A stretch of DNA of 64,000 nt from Shewanella sp. TC10 (GCF_009663145.1 NZ_VKHR01000001.1:67040-131039); one strand, 5' to 3'; counted from the stretch's first letter, positions 9,454 to 19,314 are shown. Notes: generated from the letters alone by a model not told the origin. Program-made: numbers and translations.

Positions 9454-9492
9454 AGCATACAGTTGCAGGTTTTTAATCTGCTACTGTATGCT
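9454..9492 (+). repeat. 15-bp hairpin in the leader of the sensor-kinase gene
   Basis: AGCATACAGTTGCAG (9454-9468) pairs with CTGCTACTGTATGCT (9478-9492), with one mismatch and a nine-base loop. No T-tract follows. It ends 19 bp before the chosen kinase start and includes the alternative ATG at 9488, which argues against that start. It may be an operator palindrome or an mRNA leader structure. Confidence 0.5.
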
Positions 9493-9511
9493 AACTCAGC
9501 AAGGAAAGGTT

Positions 9512-10699
9512 ATGAATAACCAACAATTATCTGCCAACAAACAAGGAATGGTTCACAAGGATATGACCACTCAAGATATTTGCCACCCAGAAAGAGCTTA
9601 TAAGCAAAAAACAGCCTGGGTGTATCTGATCAATTTGATTTTTTACTTTATTCCTTTGTATTTTTTAAAGGATGATTTATTAAGGGTCAGTGTCAGCCTG
9701 CTACTGTTACTGCCTTTTTTATATAGCTACTTTTGGGCTTATAAAAGTTCATCAGCAAAGGCCATCTACCCTATCGGATTAATGCTGTTCACGGCGAGTA
9801 TTGCCGCCCCCTTTACCGGAGGTGCAATTTCATTTTTCAGCTTTGCTGCATTCTTTATTGGTTTTTTCTATTCACTTCGCACCGCTGTGATTAGCTTTAT
9901 TATTATTTCGACTTGGCTGTGGATACTTGATTACCTGGTTGGTTTTCAGGGATATTACTTCCCGCTTTATGGCATGCTTATCGTATTTGTTGTCGGGGTA
10001 TTTGGTGTCATCGAGCACAATAATGAACGAGTAAGACGTCAACAACGCCAATCTAAAGATGAGATCGCTAGCCTTGCGACCGCATTGGAACGTGAACGTA
10101 TTGCCCGAGATTTACATGACATCATGGGACATAACTTATCGTCTATTGCCTTAAAGGCACAATTGGCCGAAAAATTAGTTGAAACAGGCAACTTACCTTT
10201 AGCTCAAGAGCATCTAAAACAGCTTGCAGATATCGCACGAGACAGTTTAAGCCAAATACGTCAGACGGTATCGGACTATAAACATAAAGGGCTTGCCGAC
10301 ACACTTCAGCAATTAACCGAACTTTTACGCGAGCAAAGCATAGAGGTTCATGTCAGTGGCTCGCTGCCGAATATGCCCAGCTTGGTCGAGTCGCAATTAG
10401 GGCTGATGTTTACTGAACTGGTCAATAATACCATTAAGCATGGCAATGCAACTCAATGTCTATGGCAATTTGAATCTGCTGACGACCAAGTCAACATTCA
10501 ATTCAGTGACAATGCTGCAGCTAAAGACATCATTGAAGGTAATGGCATTAAAGGCATAAGAGAACGTGTTGAGCTACTTGCTGGTCAATTTAGTTACGAT
10601 ATTACCGATGGATATCGATTCATGATTTCACTGCCACTTTCCATAGACCCTTTACCGAATTCGGCTGCAAATGAAGAAACTAATAAGGATATTAATTAA
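9512..10699 (+). CDS. DesK-like sensor histidine kinase
   Basis: 395 residues starting at the ATG preceded by AAGGAAAGG. About five to six membrane helices (roughly 35-165) precede a cytoplasmic kinase of the HisKA_3/HPK7 class with the phospho-acceptor sequence ERERIARDLHD (His202). The ATP-binding domain has the N-box TELVNNTIKHG and a G-box GNGIKGIRER. No periplasmic sensor domain is present, so the membrane helices themselves probably sense the signal, as in Bacillus DesK, which senses membrane fluidity. It overlaps the response-regulator start by one base. The stimulus is inferred, not shown. Confidence 0.88.
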   Translation: MNNQQLSANKQGMVHKDMTTQDICHPERAYKQKTAWVYLINLIFYFIPLYFLKDDLLRVSVSLLLLLPFLYSYFWAYKSSSAKAIYPIGLMLFTASIAAPFTGGAISFFSFAAFFIGFFYSLRTAVISFIIISTWLWILDYLVGFQGYYFPLYGMLIVFVVGVFGVIEHNNERVRRQQRQSKDEIASLATALERERIARDLHDIMGHNLSSIALKAQLAEKLVETGNLPLAQEHLKQLADIARDSLSQIRQTVSDYKHKGLADTLQQLTELLREQSIEVHVSGSLPNMPSLVESQLGLMFTELVNNTIKHGNATQCLWQFESADDQVNIQFSDNAAAKDIIEGNGIKGIRERVELLAGQFSYDITDGYRFMISLPLSIDPLPNSAANEETNKDIN

Positions 10700-11322
10700 T
10701 GAAAATTTTGCTGGCAGAAGATCAAGCCATGGTGCGCGGTGCACTATCCGCATTATTAACACTTACCGATGATGCTGAGCTTGGTCAAGTTGAAGTGACG
10801 GAGGCCGAAGATGGTGCTCAAGCAATGGCGTTATTAAAGCAGCATTCATATGATTTACTGTTAAGTGATATTGAAATGCCGCAACACACAGGTCTTGAGC
10901 TTGCACAGTGGCTGCAAGAACATCAGACGGGATCAACTGATAAAACCAAAATTATTATCCTAACCACCTTCGGACGTGCAGGTTATATCAAACGCGCGTT
11001 AAGCGCGGGTGTTGAAGGCTTTTTACTAAAAGATGCGCCAACTGAAAGCTTGCTCTGTGCGATTAAGCAAGTGATGTCAGGCAAGAAAGTCATCGATCCA
11101 GAACTTGCTATCAGCGCGATTGGCGACATTGACCCCTTAAATGACAAAGAACGCAAAGCCTTAAGACTTGCCAGTGAAGGGTTAACCACCAGTGATATTG
11201 CAGCGCAATTATTTATTGCTGAAGGAACATTGCGAAATTACCTGTCAGAAGCCATCAGTAAACTCAATGCCACCAATCGCATCGATGCTGCCCGTATTGC
11301 TAAACAAAAAGGCTGGTTATAG
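10699..11322 (+). CDS. DesR-like NarL/LuxR response regulator
   Basis: 207 residues. The receiver domain has the acidic pair E7/D8, phospho-acceptor D57 (LLLSDIEMP), T89/T90 and K111. A LuxR-type helix-turn-helix follows (about 142-200; GLTTSDIAAQLFIAEGTLRNYLS). It is translationally coupled to the kinase gene (TAATG). Likely targets are its own promoter and that of the TPR gene, where similar TGAC boxes occur; fatty-acid desaturation genes are the classical DesR targets but none is present in this window. Confidence 0.88.
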   Translation: MKILLAEDQAMVRGALSALLTLTDDAELGQVEVTEAEDGAQAMALLKQHSYDLLLSDIEMPQHTGLELAQWLQEHQTGSTDKTKIIILTTFGRAGYIKRALSAGVEGFLLKDAPTESLLCAIKQVMSGKKVIDPELAISAIGDIDPLNDKERKALRLASEGLTTSDIAAQLFIAEGTLRNYLSEAISKLNATNRIDAARIAKQKGWL

Positions 11323-11540
11323 AGTCGCTTAGCATAGAATTGGGTAATATTATTGCCTTGTTTTAAAACTCTGCTAAGATAAGCCGTATATCTGTATATA
11401 TTTACAGTACTATCGTCCCTAACAAGCATTAACGCTGAATAGTGACTTGTATAACTCTTGGGATAACTCTATCTAGTTAACCCCTACAAGAGAGATAGGT
11501 AACGGGTAAATATAGTCGTCACTGACAATATAAAGGCATT

Positions 11541-13622
11541 GTGGATTTGCAACCATTGGATCAGGTTCCTATAACCGACTTAAAAGGCGTCGCTAAAAAA
11601 GTCGCTGAAAAGCTCGACAAGCTGGGTATTAAAACAGTACAAGATGTGCTGTTTCATTTACCTATGCGCTACGAAGACCGCACCCAAATCTATCCCATTG
11701 CTGGCTTATACCCTGCCATGTATGGCACCGTTGAAGCCGAGATTATCTCGACTCAAATTGTCCCCGGTCGCAGACAGATGCTGACCTGCACGATTGCTGA
11801 CGACAGCGGTATGCTGACATTACGTTTTTTCAATTTCTCTGTTGCACAGCGCAATGGCATGCAAAACGGCGCCATTATCCGTGCCTATGGCGAAATTAAA
11901 CGGGGAAAACGCCATTTTGAGATCATTCATCCTGAATACAAGATTATCAAAGAAGGCGAAAACCCAGCCTTAAGCGATTCACTTACGCCGATTTATCCAT
12001 CCACTGAAGGCCTAAAACAAGCCAGTTGGATCAAGCTTACCGAACAAGCGCTTAATAAATTGTCCCAAGGCGGCCTAAGCGAATTACTGCCAAATGAGTT
12101 GCAGCCCAATAATATGAGTATTGGTCAAGCTTTACAGCTTATTCACCGACCACCCAATGATATTGCCCAAACCGACTTGGAGCTGGGTATGCACCCTGCG
12201 CAGCAGCGGTTAGTGCAAGAAGAACTGCTCGCTCACAACTTAAGTATGCTTAAACTGCGTCAGCGAAATAATCTCGATAAAGCAGTGACTTTACCGGCAA
12301 CGGGTCAGTTATTAAATCCTTTTTTAACCTCCTTACCCTTTAAGCCTACTGGCGCTCAGCAAAGGGTTGGCGCAGACATCTCGCTAGATATCGAAAAGCC
12401 AACCCCTATGATGCGTCTTGTGCAAGGTGATGTTGGTTCGGGTAAAACGCTTGTGGCCGCACTTGCGGCACTACAAGCCATTGAAAACGGTTACCAAGTC
12501 GCCATGATGGCGCCCACTGAACTATTAGCTGAGCAACATGCGATTAATTTTGCTGCTTGGTTTGAACCTTTGGGACTAAAAATTGGCTGGCTTGCGGGTA
12601 AGTTAAAAGGTAAAGCCCGCGCCCAATCCCTAGCTGATATAGCTGATGGCAGCGCGCAAATGGTGATTGGTACTCATGCTATTTTTCAGGAGCAAGTTAG
12701 TTTCAACAAGCTCGCGTTAATCATCATTGATGAGCAGCATCGTTTTGGGGTACACCAACGTTTAGGTTTACGTGAAAAAGGCGTTAGCCAAGGTTTTCAT
12801 CCGCATCAGCTCATTATGACCGCGACCCCAATTCCACGTACCCTTGCAATGACAGCTTACGCTGATTTAGAAACCTCGGTAATTGATGAATTACCACCTG
12901 GGCGGACTCCGGTGTCCACTGTCGCCATTAGCGATAACCGACGCGATCAAGTCATTGAGCGAGTAAAACAAGCAGCCCTTAACGACAATCGGCAAATTTA
13001 TTGGGTGTGTACCTTAATTGAAGAGTCGGAAGTATTAGAGTGCCAAGCTGCTGAAGATACAGCAGAAGAACTTAGTCGCTTACTGCCCGAACTTAAGATT
13101 GGCCTAGTACATGGGCGCATGAAAAGCGCCGAAAAGCAGCAAATAATGGCCCAATTTAAAGCGGGTGAGCTACATTTATTAGTGGCTACCACAGTCATTG
13201 AAGTGGGCGTTGATGTGCCCAATGCCAGTTTAATGATTATTGAAAACCCTGAACGATTAGGTTTAGCGCAACTGCATCAGTTACGTGGCCGAGTTGGGCG
13301 TGGTTCAATTGCCAGTCACTGTGTATTGCTTTACAAAGCCCCTTTATCTCAAACGGCCACTAAACGTTTAGGTGTCTTAAGAGAAAGTAGCGATGGCTTT
13401 GTGATTGCTCAAAAAGATTTAGAAATCCGCGGCCCAGGGGAAGTGCTCGGCACTCGTCAAACTGGGTTGGCTGAAATGAAAATTGCTGATTTAGTCAGGG
13501 ATCAGTATTTAATTGAGAATACTCAAAAGCTAGCAGGACATGTCATGCAGCAAGTCCCTGATAATGTTGATGGCATCATTCATCGCTGGTTAGGCGATCG
13601 CCAACAATACGTACAAGCATAA
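11541..13622 (+). CDS. recG: ATP-dependent DNA helicase RecG
   Basis: 693 residues from a GTG start with AAAGG upstream, the same length as the E. coli protein. RecG remodels stalled replication forks and branched DNA. The N-terminal wedge/OB domain covers about 1-250. The superfamily 2 helicase core has Walker A GDVGSGKT (296-303), the DEQH box (397-400) with the following RFG, and late helicase motifs including QLRGRVGRG. An intact TRG-like region follows. In many gammaproteobacteria recG is close to spoT, as here. Confidence 0.97.
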   Translation: MDLQPLDQVPITDLKGVAKKVAEKLDKLGIKTVQDVLFHLPMRYEDRTQIYPIAGLYPAMYGTVEAEIISTQIVPGRRQMLTCTIADDSGMLTLRFFNFSVAQRNGMQNGAIIRAYGEIKRGKRHFEIIHPEYKIIKEGENPALSDSLTPIYPSTEGLKQASWIKLTEQALNKLSQGGLSELLPNELQPNNMSIGQALQLIHRPPNDIAQTDLELGMHPAQQRLVQEELLAHNLSMLKLRQRNNLDKAVTLPATGQLLNPFLTSLPFKPTGAQQRVGADISLDIEKPTPMMRLVQGDVGSGKTLVAALAALQAIENGYQVAMMAPTELLAEQHAINFAAWFEPLGLKIGWLAGKLKGKARAQSLADIADGSAQMVIGTHAIFQEQVSFNKLALIIIDEQHRFGVHQRLGLREKGVSQGFHPHQLIMTATPIPRTLAMTAYADLETSVIDELPPGRTPVSTVAISDNRRDQVIERVKQAALNDNRQIYWVCTLIEESEVLECQAAEDTAEELSRLLPELKIGLVHGRMKSAEKQQIMAQFKAGELHLLVATTVIEVGVDVPNASLMIIENPERLGLAQLHQLRGRVGRGSIASHCVLLYKAPLSQTATKRLGVLRESSDGFVIAQKDLEIRGPGEVLGTRQTGLAEMKIADLVRDQYLIENTQKLAGHVMQQVPDNVDGIIHRWLGDRQQYVQA

Positions 13623-13754
13623 ATTATTGTTAACCTAAGTCTGTTATCACTAGACAAGTGTTAAGAATATTGCAGAATGAGATTTGAGCTTAAGGTTAAA
13701 TACTTTTATCCCGTGTTCAGTTCCACTTTCGACGTTTAAAGCTAAGGAATAGAA

Positions 13755-14621
13755 ATGCAAGTCAATCAAGAAGACAGAGCGACACCACAGTCAAGCAAAG
13801 CCAGTGGTAGCAATGCAGGCGTCATCGGAATCACTGTAGCCGTTTTATTAGCGGGTGCGGGTTATTTTTATTTTACTTCAGAGAAAGAACCTGAAGTCAT
13901 TGAGCCTATTCCGGTTCAACTACCTGAACCAGTGCCTGAGCAGCCAATTGAGCAAGAACCGATTGAAGAAGTAATTGTAGAGCCTGAAGTCATTGAGCCT
14001 GAAGTGCTTCCAGCTGAACCTGAAGTAGTGGTTGAACCATTACCAGCACTGACTGAAAGTGATGATTTTGTAGAGCAAAAGACTATCGATATGGCCGATG
14101 GCATGAAAATCGAATCTATCATTCTGAAAAAAGATATCGCCCGCCAGTTTGTGGTATTTGTCGATAACATGGCACAAGGTGAAGTCATCCGCAAAGCGAG
14201 CCCATTAAAAGGCCCGAAAGCGAGTTTCAGTGTCAGCGAAATTACCAACAAAACATATTTAAACCCAGACAGCTACCACCGTTACGATTTATACGCTGAC
14301 ATGATTGCAGGTATGAATGACGAGCAACTGGTTAGCACCTTTGAAGAGTTATCTCCTTTATTCAATCAAGCATTTGATGAACTAGGCTATGGTGATATGA
14401 CCTTTGAAGATCGCATGCAAGATGCATTTAAAATGATCTTGGCTGCTCCTATTATCGAAGATCCTATTGAGCTTTCATCAATCAGTGTGAATTATCAGTT
14501 TGTTGATACTAAGCTTGAAGCCTTACCAAACGTGCAGAAATTCATGGTACGAATGGGGCCAGAAAACACACGTAAGATTAAAGCTGCAGTTAGAAAACTA
14601 CAGCAACAATTAGCAAAATAA
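13755..14621 (+). CDS. DUF3014 membrane-anchored protein
   Basis: 288 residues with one N-terminal membrane helix (about 23-41), so most of the protein is probably periplasmic. A Pro/Glu-rich spacer of about 55 residues (EPEVIEP-type repeats) follows the helix, then a globular domain of DUF3014 type (about 105-285). AAGGAAT precedes the ATG. The gene stands alone with its own terminator. The function of this family is unknown; the stiff acidic linker suggests reach across the periplasm. Confidence 0.8.
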   Translation: MQVNQEDRATPQSSKASGSNAGVIGITVAVLLAGAGYFYFTSEKEPEVIEPIPVQLPEPVPEQPIEQEPIEEVIVEPEVIEPEVLPAEPEVVVEPLPALTESDDFVEQKTIDMADGMKIESIILKKDIARQFVVFVDNMAQGEVIRKASPLKGPKASFSVSEITNKTYLNPDSYHRYDLYADMIAGMNDEQLVSTFEELSPLFNQAFDELGYGDMTFEDRMQDAFKMILAAPIIEDPIELSSISVNYQFVDTKLEALPNVQKFMVRMGPENTRKIKAAVRKLQQQLAK

Positions 14622-14689
14622 GTTATTGCTATCAAAGCTTAATTATAAATTTTAGTGTGATAAAAATTTAAGCTTACCTGTGTAAACAA

Positions 14690-14720
14690 AGTAGTGGCAT
14701 AAGTGCCGCTACTTTTTTAT
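14690..14720 (+). terminator. Rho-independent terminator before the APE operon
   Basis: A 10-bp stem, AGTAGTGGCA (14690-14699) with TGCCGCTACT (14704-14713) and one G-T pair, followed by TTTTTTATTTT. Confidence 0.9.
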
Positions 14721-14873
14721 TTTCAGCCATTGAAAAAACTTCATCAAATCACAGATATTACGGTACAATCTGATAGTGACTTTAGAATAGCTAATTAATA
14801 ACTAGTTCTAACTATCAAACAGCACAAAAAGTAACTCAACTAGGGATAGCTGAGTCATATCAGAGGCAATGTA

Positions 14874-15626
14874 GTGCAATTAGTATTTGATATTCTTTCG
14901 TGGGGCGCCTGGTCTGTCGACTTTCAAGATAAAGAAAGCTGGCTCAATTGGGATAATAGCGTCACAGCGTCATCAGACAATAAAGCATCCCCTGCATTAG
15001 CTCACGTTCCTGCTATGCAGCGTCGCCGTTTTAGTCGTTTAACTAAAATGATGCTAACAGCTGCCCATGATTGTCAGCCTGCTAGTAGCTGTCGAAGTGT
15101 ATTTGCCTCAAGACACGGTGAACTCACTCGTACTCTCGGGTTATTACAAGATATTGTCAGTAAAGAAGCCTTGTCTCCCCTCGCCTTTAGTCAATCCGTG
15201 CACAATACTGCCAGCGGCATTTATGGCATGGTAAGTGGTAATACTGCGGCCTCAACCTCTATTGCGGCAGGTGAAGAAACCTTATCTCAAGCGGTCATCG
15301 AAACGTACGCTCAGCTTGTAGACAATCCAGAACCTGTGCTACTGGTATTTGGCGACGATCCGGTACCGCCTGTTTACAACCAATACACCCAAGAGTTCGA
15401 GTTACCGCTTGCGCTAGGTTTGTATTTAGCACCAGAAAATAATGGCCACCAAAGTGCAATCGCCCAACTGACCTTAACGTCTTGTAGCGATGCCATGGCA
15501 ACAACCAAGGCGGCATTAAGCTTTGCTGAACTCATAAACGCCATCGCTTGCCAAAAATCATTATCGGGTCAACTTTGTCATTGGCACTGGCAGTTAACCC
15601 AGCCACTTGAACCTGACCTGCGATAA
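14874..15626 (+). CDS. APE ketosynthase-like chain-length factor
   Basis: First gene of the aryl-polyene operon; 250 residues from a GTG start. It is a short, divergent ketosynthase-fold protein of the beta-ketoacyl-synthase-like N-terminal family (PF13723 type). The QSVHNTASGIYGM stretch corresponds to the region around the usual catalytic cysteine, but no cysteine is at the nucleophile position. This fits a chain-length-factor partner of a true ketosynthase (here the product of 28482-29855) rather than an independent condensing enzyme. The partner assignment is by analogy with known APE systems. Confidence 0.8.
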   Translation: MQLVFDILSWGAWSVDFQDKESWLNWDNSVTASSDNKASPALAHVPAMQRRRFSRLTKMMLTAAHDCQPASSCRSVFASRHGELTRTLGLLQDIVSKEALSPLAFSQSVHNTASGIYGMVSGNTAASTSIAAGEETLSQAVIETYAQLVDNPEPVLLVFGDDPVPPVYNQYTQEFELPLALGLYLAPENNGHQSAIAQLTLTSCSDAMATTKAALSFAELINAIACQKSLSGQLCHWHWQLTQPLEPDLR

Positions 15627-15632
15627 CCTCAG

Positions 15633-16496
15633 ATGAGCCAAACTCCAGAAAGCAGCCAGTACCATGATCAAGCTGAACCAAAGCCTTTCCCTTATTTAAC
15701 GGGTATAGGTTACATCCCACGCTGGATTGGTGGAGTGATGTGTTACGTGGTGTTTGGTCTAGGCGGCTTATTAAGCTCACTTACCGTTTTACCTGTATTA
15801 CGTTTTTGGCCAGGTTCAAAACAGCAACGTATCGCCAGAGTACAAAAAGCCGTACATATCATGTTTAAAGGCTTTGTGTGGATGCTCACTTTTACTGGGC
15901 TGATTAAAGTTCACAGTCAGCACACCCAAGCATTAACGAATGCCAAAGGGGTGATTGTGATTGCAAACCACCCCACTCTCATCGACGTTGTCGTATTAAT
16001 CAGTTTAATGCCTAATGCTGGCTGCATTGTTAAACAAAGTTTGTGGCGTAATCCATTTATACGAGGCGTCCTATCCTCTGCAGGTTACATCCCCAATCGC
16101 GGCGCTGACTTGCTATTAGCTGATTGCCAACAGGTGCTAAATCGCCAAACTAATTTAATCATTTTTCCTGAAGGCACCCGCACAGTAGTTGGCTCTAAAT
16201 TTAATCCATTTGCTCGCGGTGCGGCTAACATTGCAATTCGCACTCGCACTGACATCATCCCTGTCATGCTCCATGTCGATGTAGCTGGACTCACTAAGCA
16301 ACAGCCTTGGTACGAGCCACCGAGGCAAACTGTAAATATGTCAGTAGAAATCGGCGCAGCTTTTGACCACCTGAGGTATGATACTAGTCAAAGTAGTGAT
16401 GCCAAAATGGCTAGAGTACTAACCAGAGAGTTAGAGCAGCTTTATTCGCAACAGATAACCGCGCTACCGCCGTTTTCTGTAACGACGAAAAAATAA
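15633..16496 (+). CDS. Lysophospholipid (PlsC-type) acyltransferase
   Basis: 287 residues with the acyltransferase signatures NHPTLID (HX4D, H113-D118) and FPEGTR (178-183), and an N-terminal hydrophobic anchor (about 30-60). This family acylates glycerol-phosphate or related acceptors. In aryl-polyene loci such enzymes are thought to help build the lipid anchor that holds the pigment in the outer membrane. It starts 7 bp after the preceding stop, inside the operon. Confidence 0.85.
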   Translation: MSQTPESSQYHDQAEPKPFPYLTGIGYIPRWIGGVMCYVVFGLGGLLSSLTVLPVLRFWPGSKQQRIARVQKAVHIMFKGFVWMLTFTGLIKVHSQHTQALTNAKGVIVIANHPTLIDVVVLISLMPNAGCIVKQSLWRNPFIRGVLSSAGYIPNRGADLLLADCQQVLNRQTNLIIFPEGTRTVVGSKFNPFARGAANIAIRTRTDIIPVMLHVDVAGLTKQQPWYEPPRQTVNMSVEIGAAFDHLRYDTSQSSDAKMARVLTRELEQLYSQQITALPPFSVTTKK

Positions 16497-16518
16497 TTAC
16501 AATCAACAAAATTAGAAT

Positions 16519-16779
16519 ATGAATATGAATCTACATAACGAAATTAAACAACTCATTATCGACTGCCTCGATTTAGAAGATGTCAGTATTGATGATATTG
16601 AAACCGATGCACCACTTTTTGGTGAAGGTCTGGGGTTAGACTCGATTGATGCACTTGAATTAGGCTTAGCAATTAAAAAACAATTCGACATAAAAATCGA
16701 AGCAAACTCAGATGCCACTAAAGCTCACTTTTTCAGTGTTGCGAGTTTAGCTAGCTTTATCGAATCTCAACGTTCTTAG
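16519..16779 (+). CDS. Acyl carrier protein 1 (APE)
   Basis: 86-residue acidic ACP. The phosphopantetheine attachment serine is S42 in GLGLDSIDALEL. Carries the growing polyene or the malonyl extender in the type II system. Two tandem ACP genes are standard for aryl-polyene clusters. A second ATG two codons downstream is also possible as the start. Confidence 0.9.
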   Translation: MNMNLHNEIKQLIIDCLDLEDVSIDDIETDAPLFGEGLGLDSIDALELGLAIKKQFDIKIEANSDATKAHFFSVASLASFIESQRS

Positions 16780-16787
16780 GAGTTATC

Positions 16788-17036
16788 ATGCAAAATCGTG
16801 ATCAAATCCTTGAGATGTTGACTCAAATTTTAGTCGATGAATTTGAAATCGAAGCTGAAGATATCAGCCTAGACGCCTCGCTTTATGAGTCATTAGATTT
16901 AGACAGTATTGATGCTGTCGATTTAGTGATTAAGCTTCAACAAATGACCGGCAAGAAGATTCAACCTGAACAATTTAAAACCGTGCGCACAGTTGAAGAT
17001 GTCGTGAATGCCATTGAAGGCTTAATGAAAGACTAA
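16788..17036 (+). CDS. Acyl carrier protein 2 (APE)
   Basis: 82-residue ACP with attachment serine S40 in LDLDSIDAVDL and an AGGAG ribosome-binding site. It differs clearly from the upstream ACP, so the two probably have different roles (for example starter versus extension) rather than being recent duplicates. Its stop overlaps the next start by one base. Confidence 0.9.
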   Translation: MQNRDQILEMLTQILVDEFEIEAEDISLDASLYESLDLDSIDAVDLVIKLQQMTGKKIQPEQFKTVRTVEDVVNAIEGLMKD

Positions 17037-17587
17037 TGGTGCTGCTACTGCAAATCGTCACTGCCATCGTCATTATCTGTTACCCGTTAGCAGTTTACTT
17101 TGGCTTGCAGTACCTTCCACCTGGCACAATCGCGTTATTGCTTTGTGCGATATTAATTGCTCGATTAGTGCTAAACAAGCAACAAGTTAAAACCATGGCG
17201 CTGCCCATATTGGTGGGCATTGGATTAACCGCAGCCAGTTTTATCGCTAAGCGTAATGATTGGTTGCTGTATTACCCAGTGGTGATTAACTTAACCATGC
17301 TGGGTTTGTTTAGCTACTCTCTAAAAAATGGCCCAAGCATGATTGAACGTTTAGCCAAATTAAAAGAGCCTGATTTACCAGACTCAGCCATTCCATATTT
17401 AAATAATGTCACTCGACTTTGGTGCGGGTTATTTGTCATTAATGGTTTAGCTGCGTTTTATACTGCAGAGTTTGCCACATTGGAATTGTGGACACTTTAT
17501 AATGGATTAATTGCCTATATCTTCATGGGGTTATTGCTCGGTGGAGAATGGATATACCGTAACTTTTGGTTGAAAAAACATGAATAA
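17036..17587 (+). CDS. COG4648-type inner-membrane protein
   Basis: 183 residues with about five to six hydrophobic segments and a short polar loop (about 100-125). The pattern is that of the uncharacterised COG4648 membrane proteins regularly found between the ACP and ligase genes of aryl-polyene clusters. It is coupled by one-base overlap upstream and 8-base overlap downstream. A role in export or in membrane assembly of the pathway is inferred from context only. Confidence 0.75.
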   Translation: MVLLLQIVTAIVIICYPLAVYFGLQYLPPGTIALLLCAILIARLVLNKQQVKTMALPILVGIGLTAASFIAKRNDWLLYYPVVINLTMLGLFSYSLKNGPSMIERLAKLKEPDLPDSAIPYLNNVTRLWCGLFVINGLAAFYTAEFATLELWTLYNGLIAYIFMGLLLGGEWIYRNFWLKKHE

Positions 17588-18947
17588 CTTGCTGATAAAC
17601 TGGCTTAATACGGGCCCTAAAACGCAACAACTGATTAGTTTCAATCATCATGACATTGTAACGGGTTCGTTGTTTACCGCCCATGTAGCTCATTTGTTCG
17701 AGCAGCTCAATGCTAGCCCAATTAAGCGTTGGTTATTAGCCGCTGAAACCAGTGATTTATTTGCTGCAGGTATTTGCGCGGCCTTACTCGCTGGCAAGCA
17801 AGTGGTCTTGCCTTCAAATACCCAAGGCGGCACATTAAATGAGTTAAACCATGCCTTCGATGGCGTGATAGCAGATCAACCATTATCTGAAGTTAAGCAC
17901 TTTATTTTATTAAAAAAAGAAATGGGGCTTGCCAATAAACCTTGGCCGCAATCATCGCAAATTGGTGACTTAGTCCTATTTACCTCTGGCAGCAGTGGTG
18001 AGCCAAAAGCCGTTGAAAAATCTATTGAACAACTCGATGCAGAAGTCAGCGTACTTGAAAGCACTTTCGCTTCAAGATTACCTCAATGTAGTGTGGTTTC
18101 GACCGTTTCTCACCAACATATTTATGGTTTACTATTCAAAATTTTGTGGCCATTAGCCGCCAGTCGCCCTTTTTTGAGTGACTTAATTGAATACCCAGAA
18201 ACCTTAAGCTACTACATCGCATTAATGCCAAACCTTTGCCTGGTCAGTAGTCCTGCTCAATTATCACGCTTACCAGAAGCCCTTGAGTTTGAACAACAGC
18301 AATTGGCGCCCAGCCTTATCTTTAGCTCAGGTGGGCCACTAAGCTACGAAGCATCGCAACATATCCATACCTGCTATGGCCAGTTCCCAATTGAAGTCTT
18401 TGGCAGTACAGAAACCGGTGGTATTGCATACCGTCGCCAAATGTCACCCAATCGAACTTGGTTGCCATTCAGTAAAATTGATATCTCAGCAGCGCCAGAA
18501 GATGGTGCACTGATGATCAAGTCACCTTATTTGAACTCAGATTCCGAATGGTACAAGTGTGATGACAAAATTGAACTTGCTGCCGACGGTCGCTTTAGTC
18601 TGCTGCATCGACTAGATCGCATCGTTAAAGTTGAAGAAAAGCGTTTATCACTGGCACAAATGGAAAGCTTATTGTGTACTCACCCATTTGTGAAAGAAGC
18701 GGCAGTGGTGCAATTAACAGAGCCTAGATTAATGCTAGGCGCCGCTATTACGCTAACAGATGAAGGCCTAAGCCAACTTGATGAGTCAGGTAAGCTAAGC
18801 GTTAACAATCATCTTAAAAAGCATTTATTAAGCGAATTCGAACGAGTGACACTGCCTCGTCGTTGGCGCTACCCAGAAACCTTACCGCTCAATGAACAAA
18901 GTAAGCGTATTCAAACGGAATTATTAACAGTATTCAATGATGATTAA
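17580..18947 (+). CDS. Aryl-acid ligase (AMP-binding, APE starter activation)
   Basis: 455 residues, a compact ANL-superfamily enzyme. P-loop FTSGSSGEPKA is at about 134-144, the EVFGSTETGG motif at about 272-281, and a C-terminal lysine-bearing domain ends the protein. It probably activates an aromatic acid (4-coumarate or 4-hydroxybenzoate type) to an adenylate and loads it onto one of the two ACPs, as ApeH-type ligases do. It overlaps both neighbours (8 and 11 bp). The exact substrate is not decided by the sequence. Confidence 0.82.
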   Translation: MNNLLINWLNTGPKTQQLISFNHHDIVTGSLFTAHVAHLFEQLNASPIKRWLLAAETSDLFAAGICAALLAGKQVVLPSNTQGGTLNELNHAFDGVIADQPLSEVKHFILLKKEMGLANKPWPQSSQIGDLVLFTSGSSGEPKAVEKSIEQLDAEVSVLESTFASRLPQCSVVSTVSHQHIYGLLFKILWPLAASRPFLSDLIEYPETLSYYIALMPNLCLVSSPAQLSRLPEALEFEQQQLAPSLIFSSGGPLSYEASQHIHTCYGQFPIEVFGSTETGGIAYRRQMSPNRTWLPFSKIDISAAPEDGALMIKSPYLNSDSEWYKCDDKIELAADGRFSLLHRLDRIVKVEEKRLSLAQMESLLCTHPFVKEAAVVQLTEPRLMLGAAITLTDEGLSQLDESGKLSVNNHLKKHLLSEFERVTLPRRWRYPETLPLNEQSKRIQTELLTVFNDD

Positions 18948-19314
18948 ATCAGCTTTACCCGAAATTATTGCTCAGCAAACCACGGACGAAGGGGTCAGTT
19001 GGCAAATATTTGTCGCTGCAGACCTCGACTATTTTAAAGGTCACTTTGATGAGCAAGCTGTGTTACCTGGCGTGACGCAACTTGATTGGGCGATTCAATT
19101 GGGTTGTCAGGCTTTTGGCTACCAAGCTGAGGTCGCAAGCCTTGAAGTGCTTAAGTTCCAACAGCTGTTGTTGCCAGACAGCCAAGTTGAGTTATTTATC
19201 AGTCATAATGCAGCTAAATCTAAACTGACCTTCAGTTACCGTGATGGTGATAAGCGTTATGCTTCTGGACGTATTGCATTAGCCACGACTCAAGATAAGG
19301 AAAGCCATTCATGA
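18937..19314 (+). CDS. Hotdog-fold 3-hydroxyacyl-ACP dehydratase (ApeI-like)
   Basis: 125-residue single hotdog domain with the FabA/FabZ-like core YFKGHFDEQAVLPGV carrying a catalytic-type histidine at residue 39-40. It dehydrates beta-hydroxyacyl-ACP to create the conjugated double bonds. In known APE pathways two small dehydratases form a heterodimer; the second candidate here is at 29848-30369. Start and stop both overlap neighbouring genes. Confidence 0.82.
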   Translation: MMIKSALPEIIAQQTTDEGVSWQIFVAADLDYFKGHFDEQAVLPGVTQLDWAIQLGCQAFGYQAEVASLEVLKFQQLLLPDSQVELFISHNAAKSKLTFSYRDGDKRYASGRIALATTQDKESHS

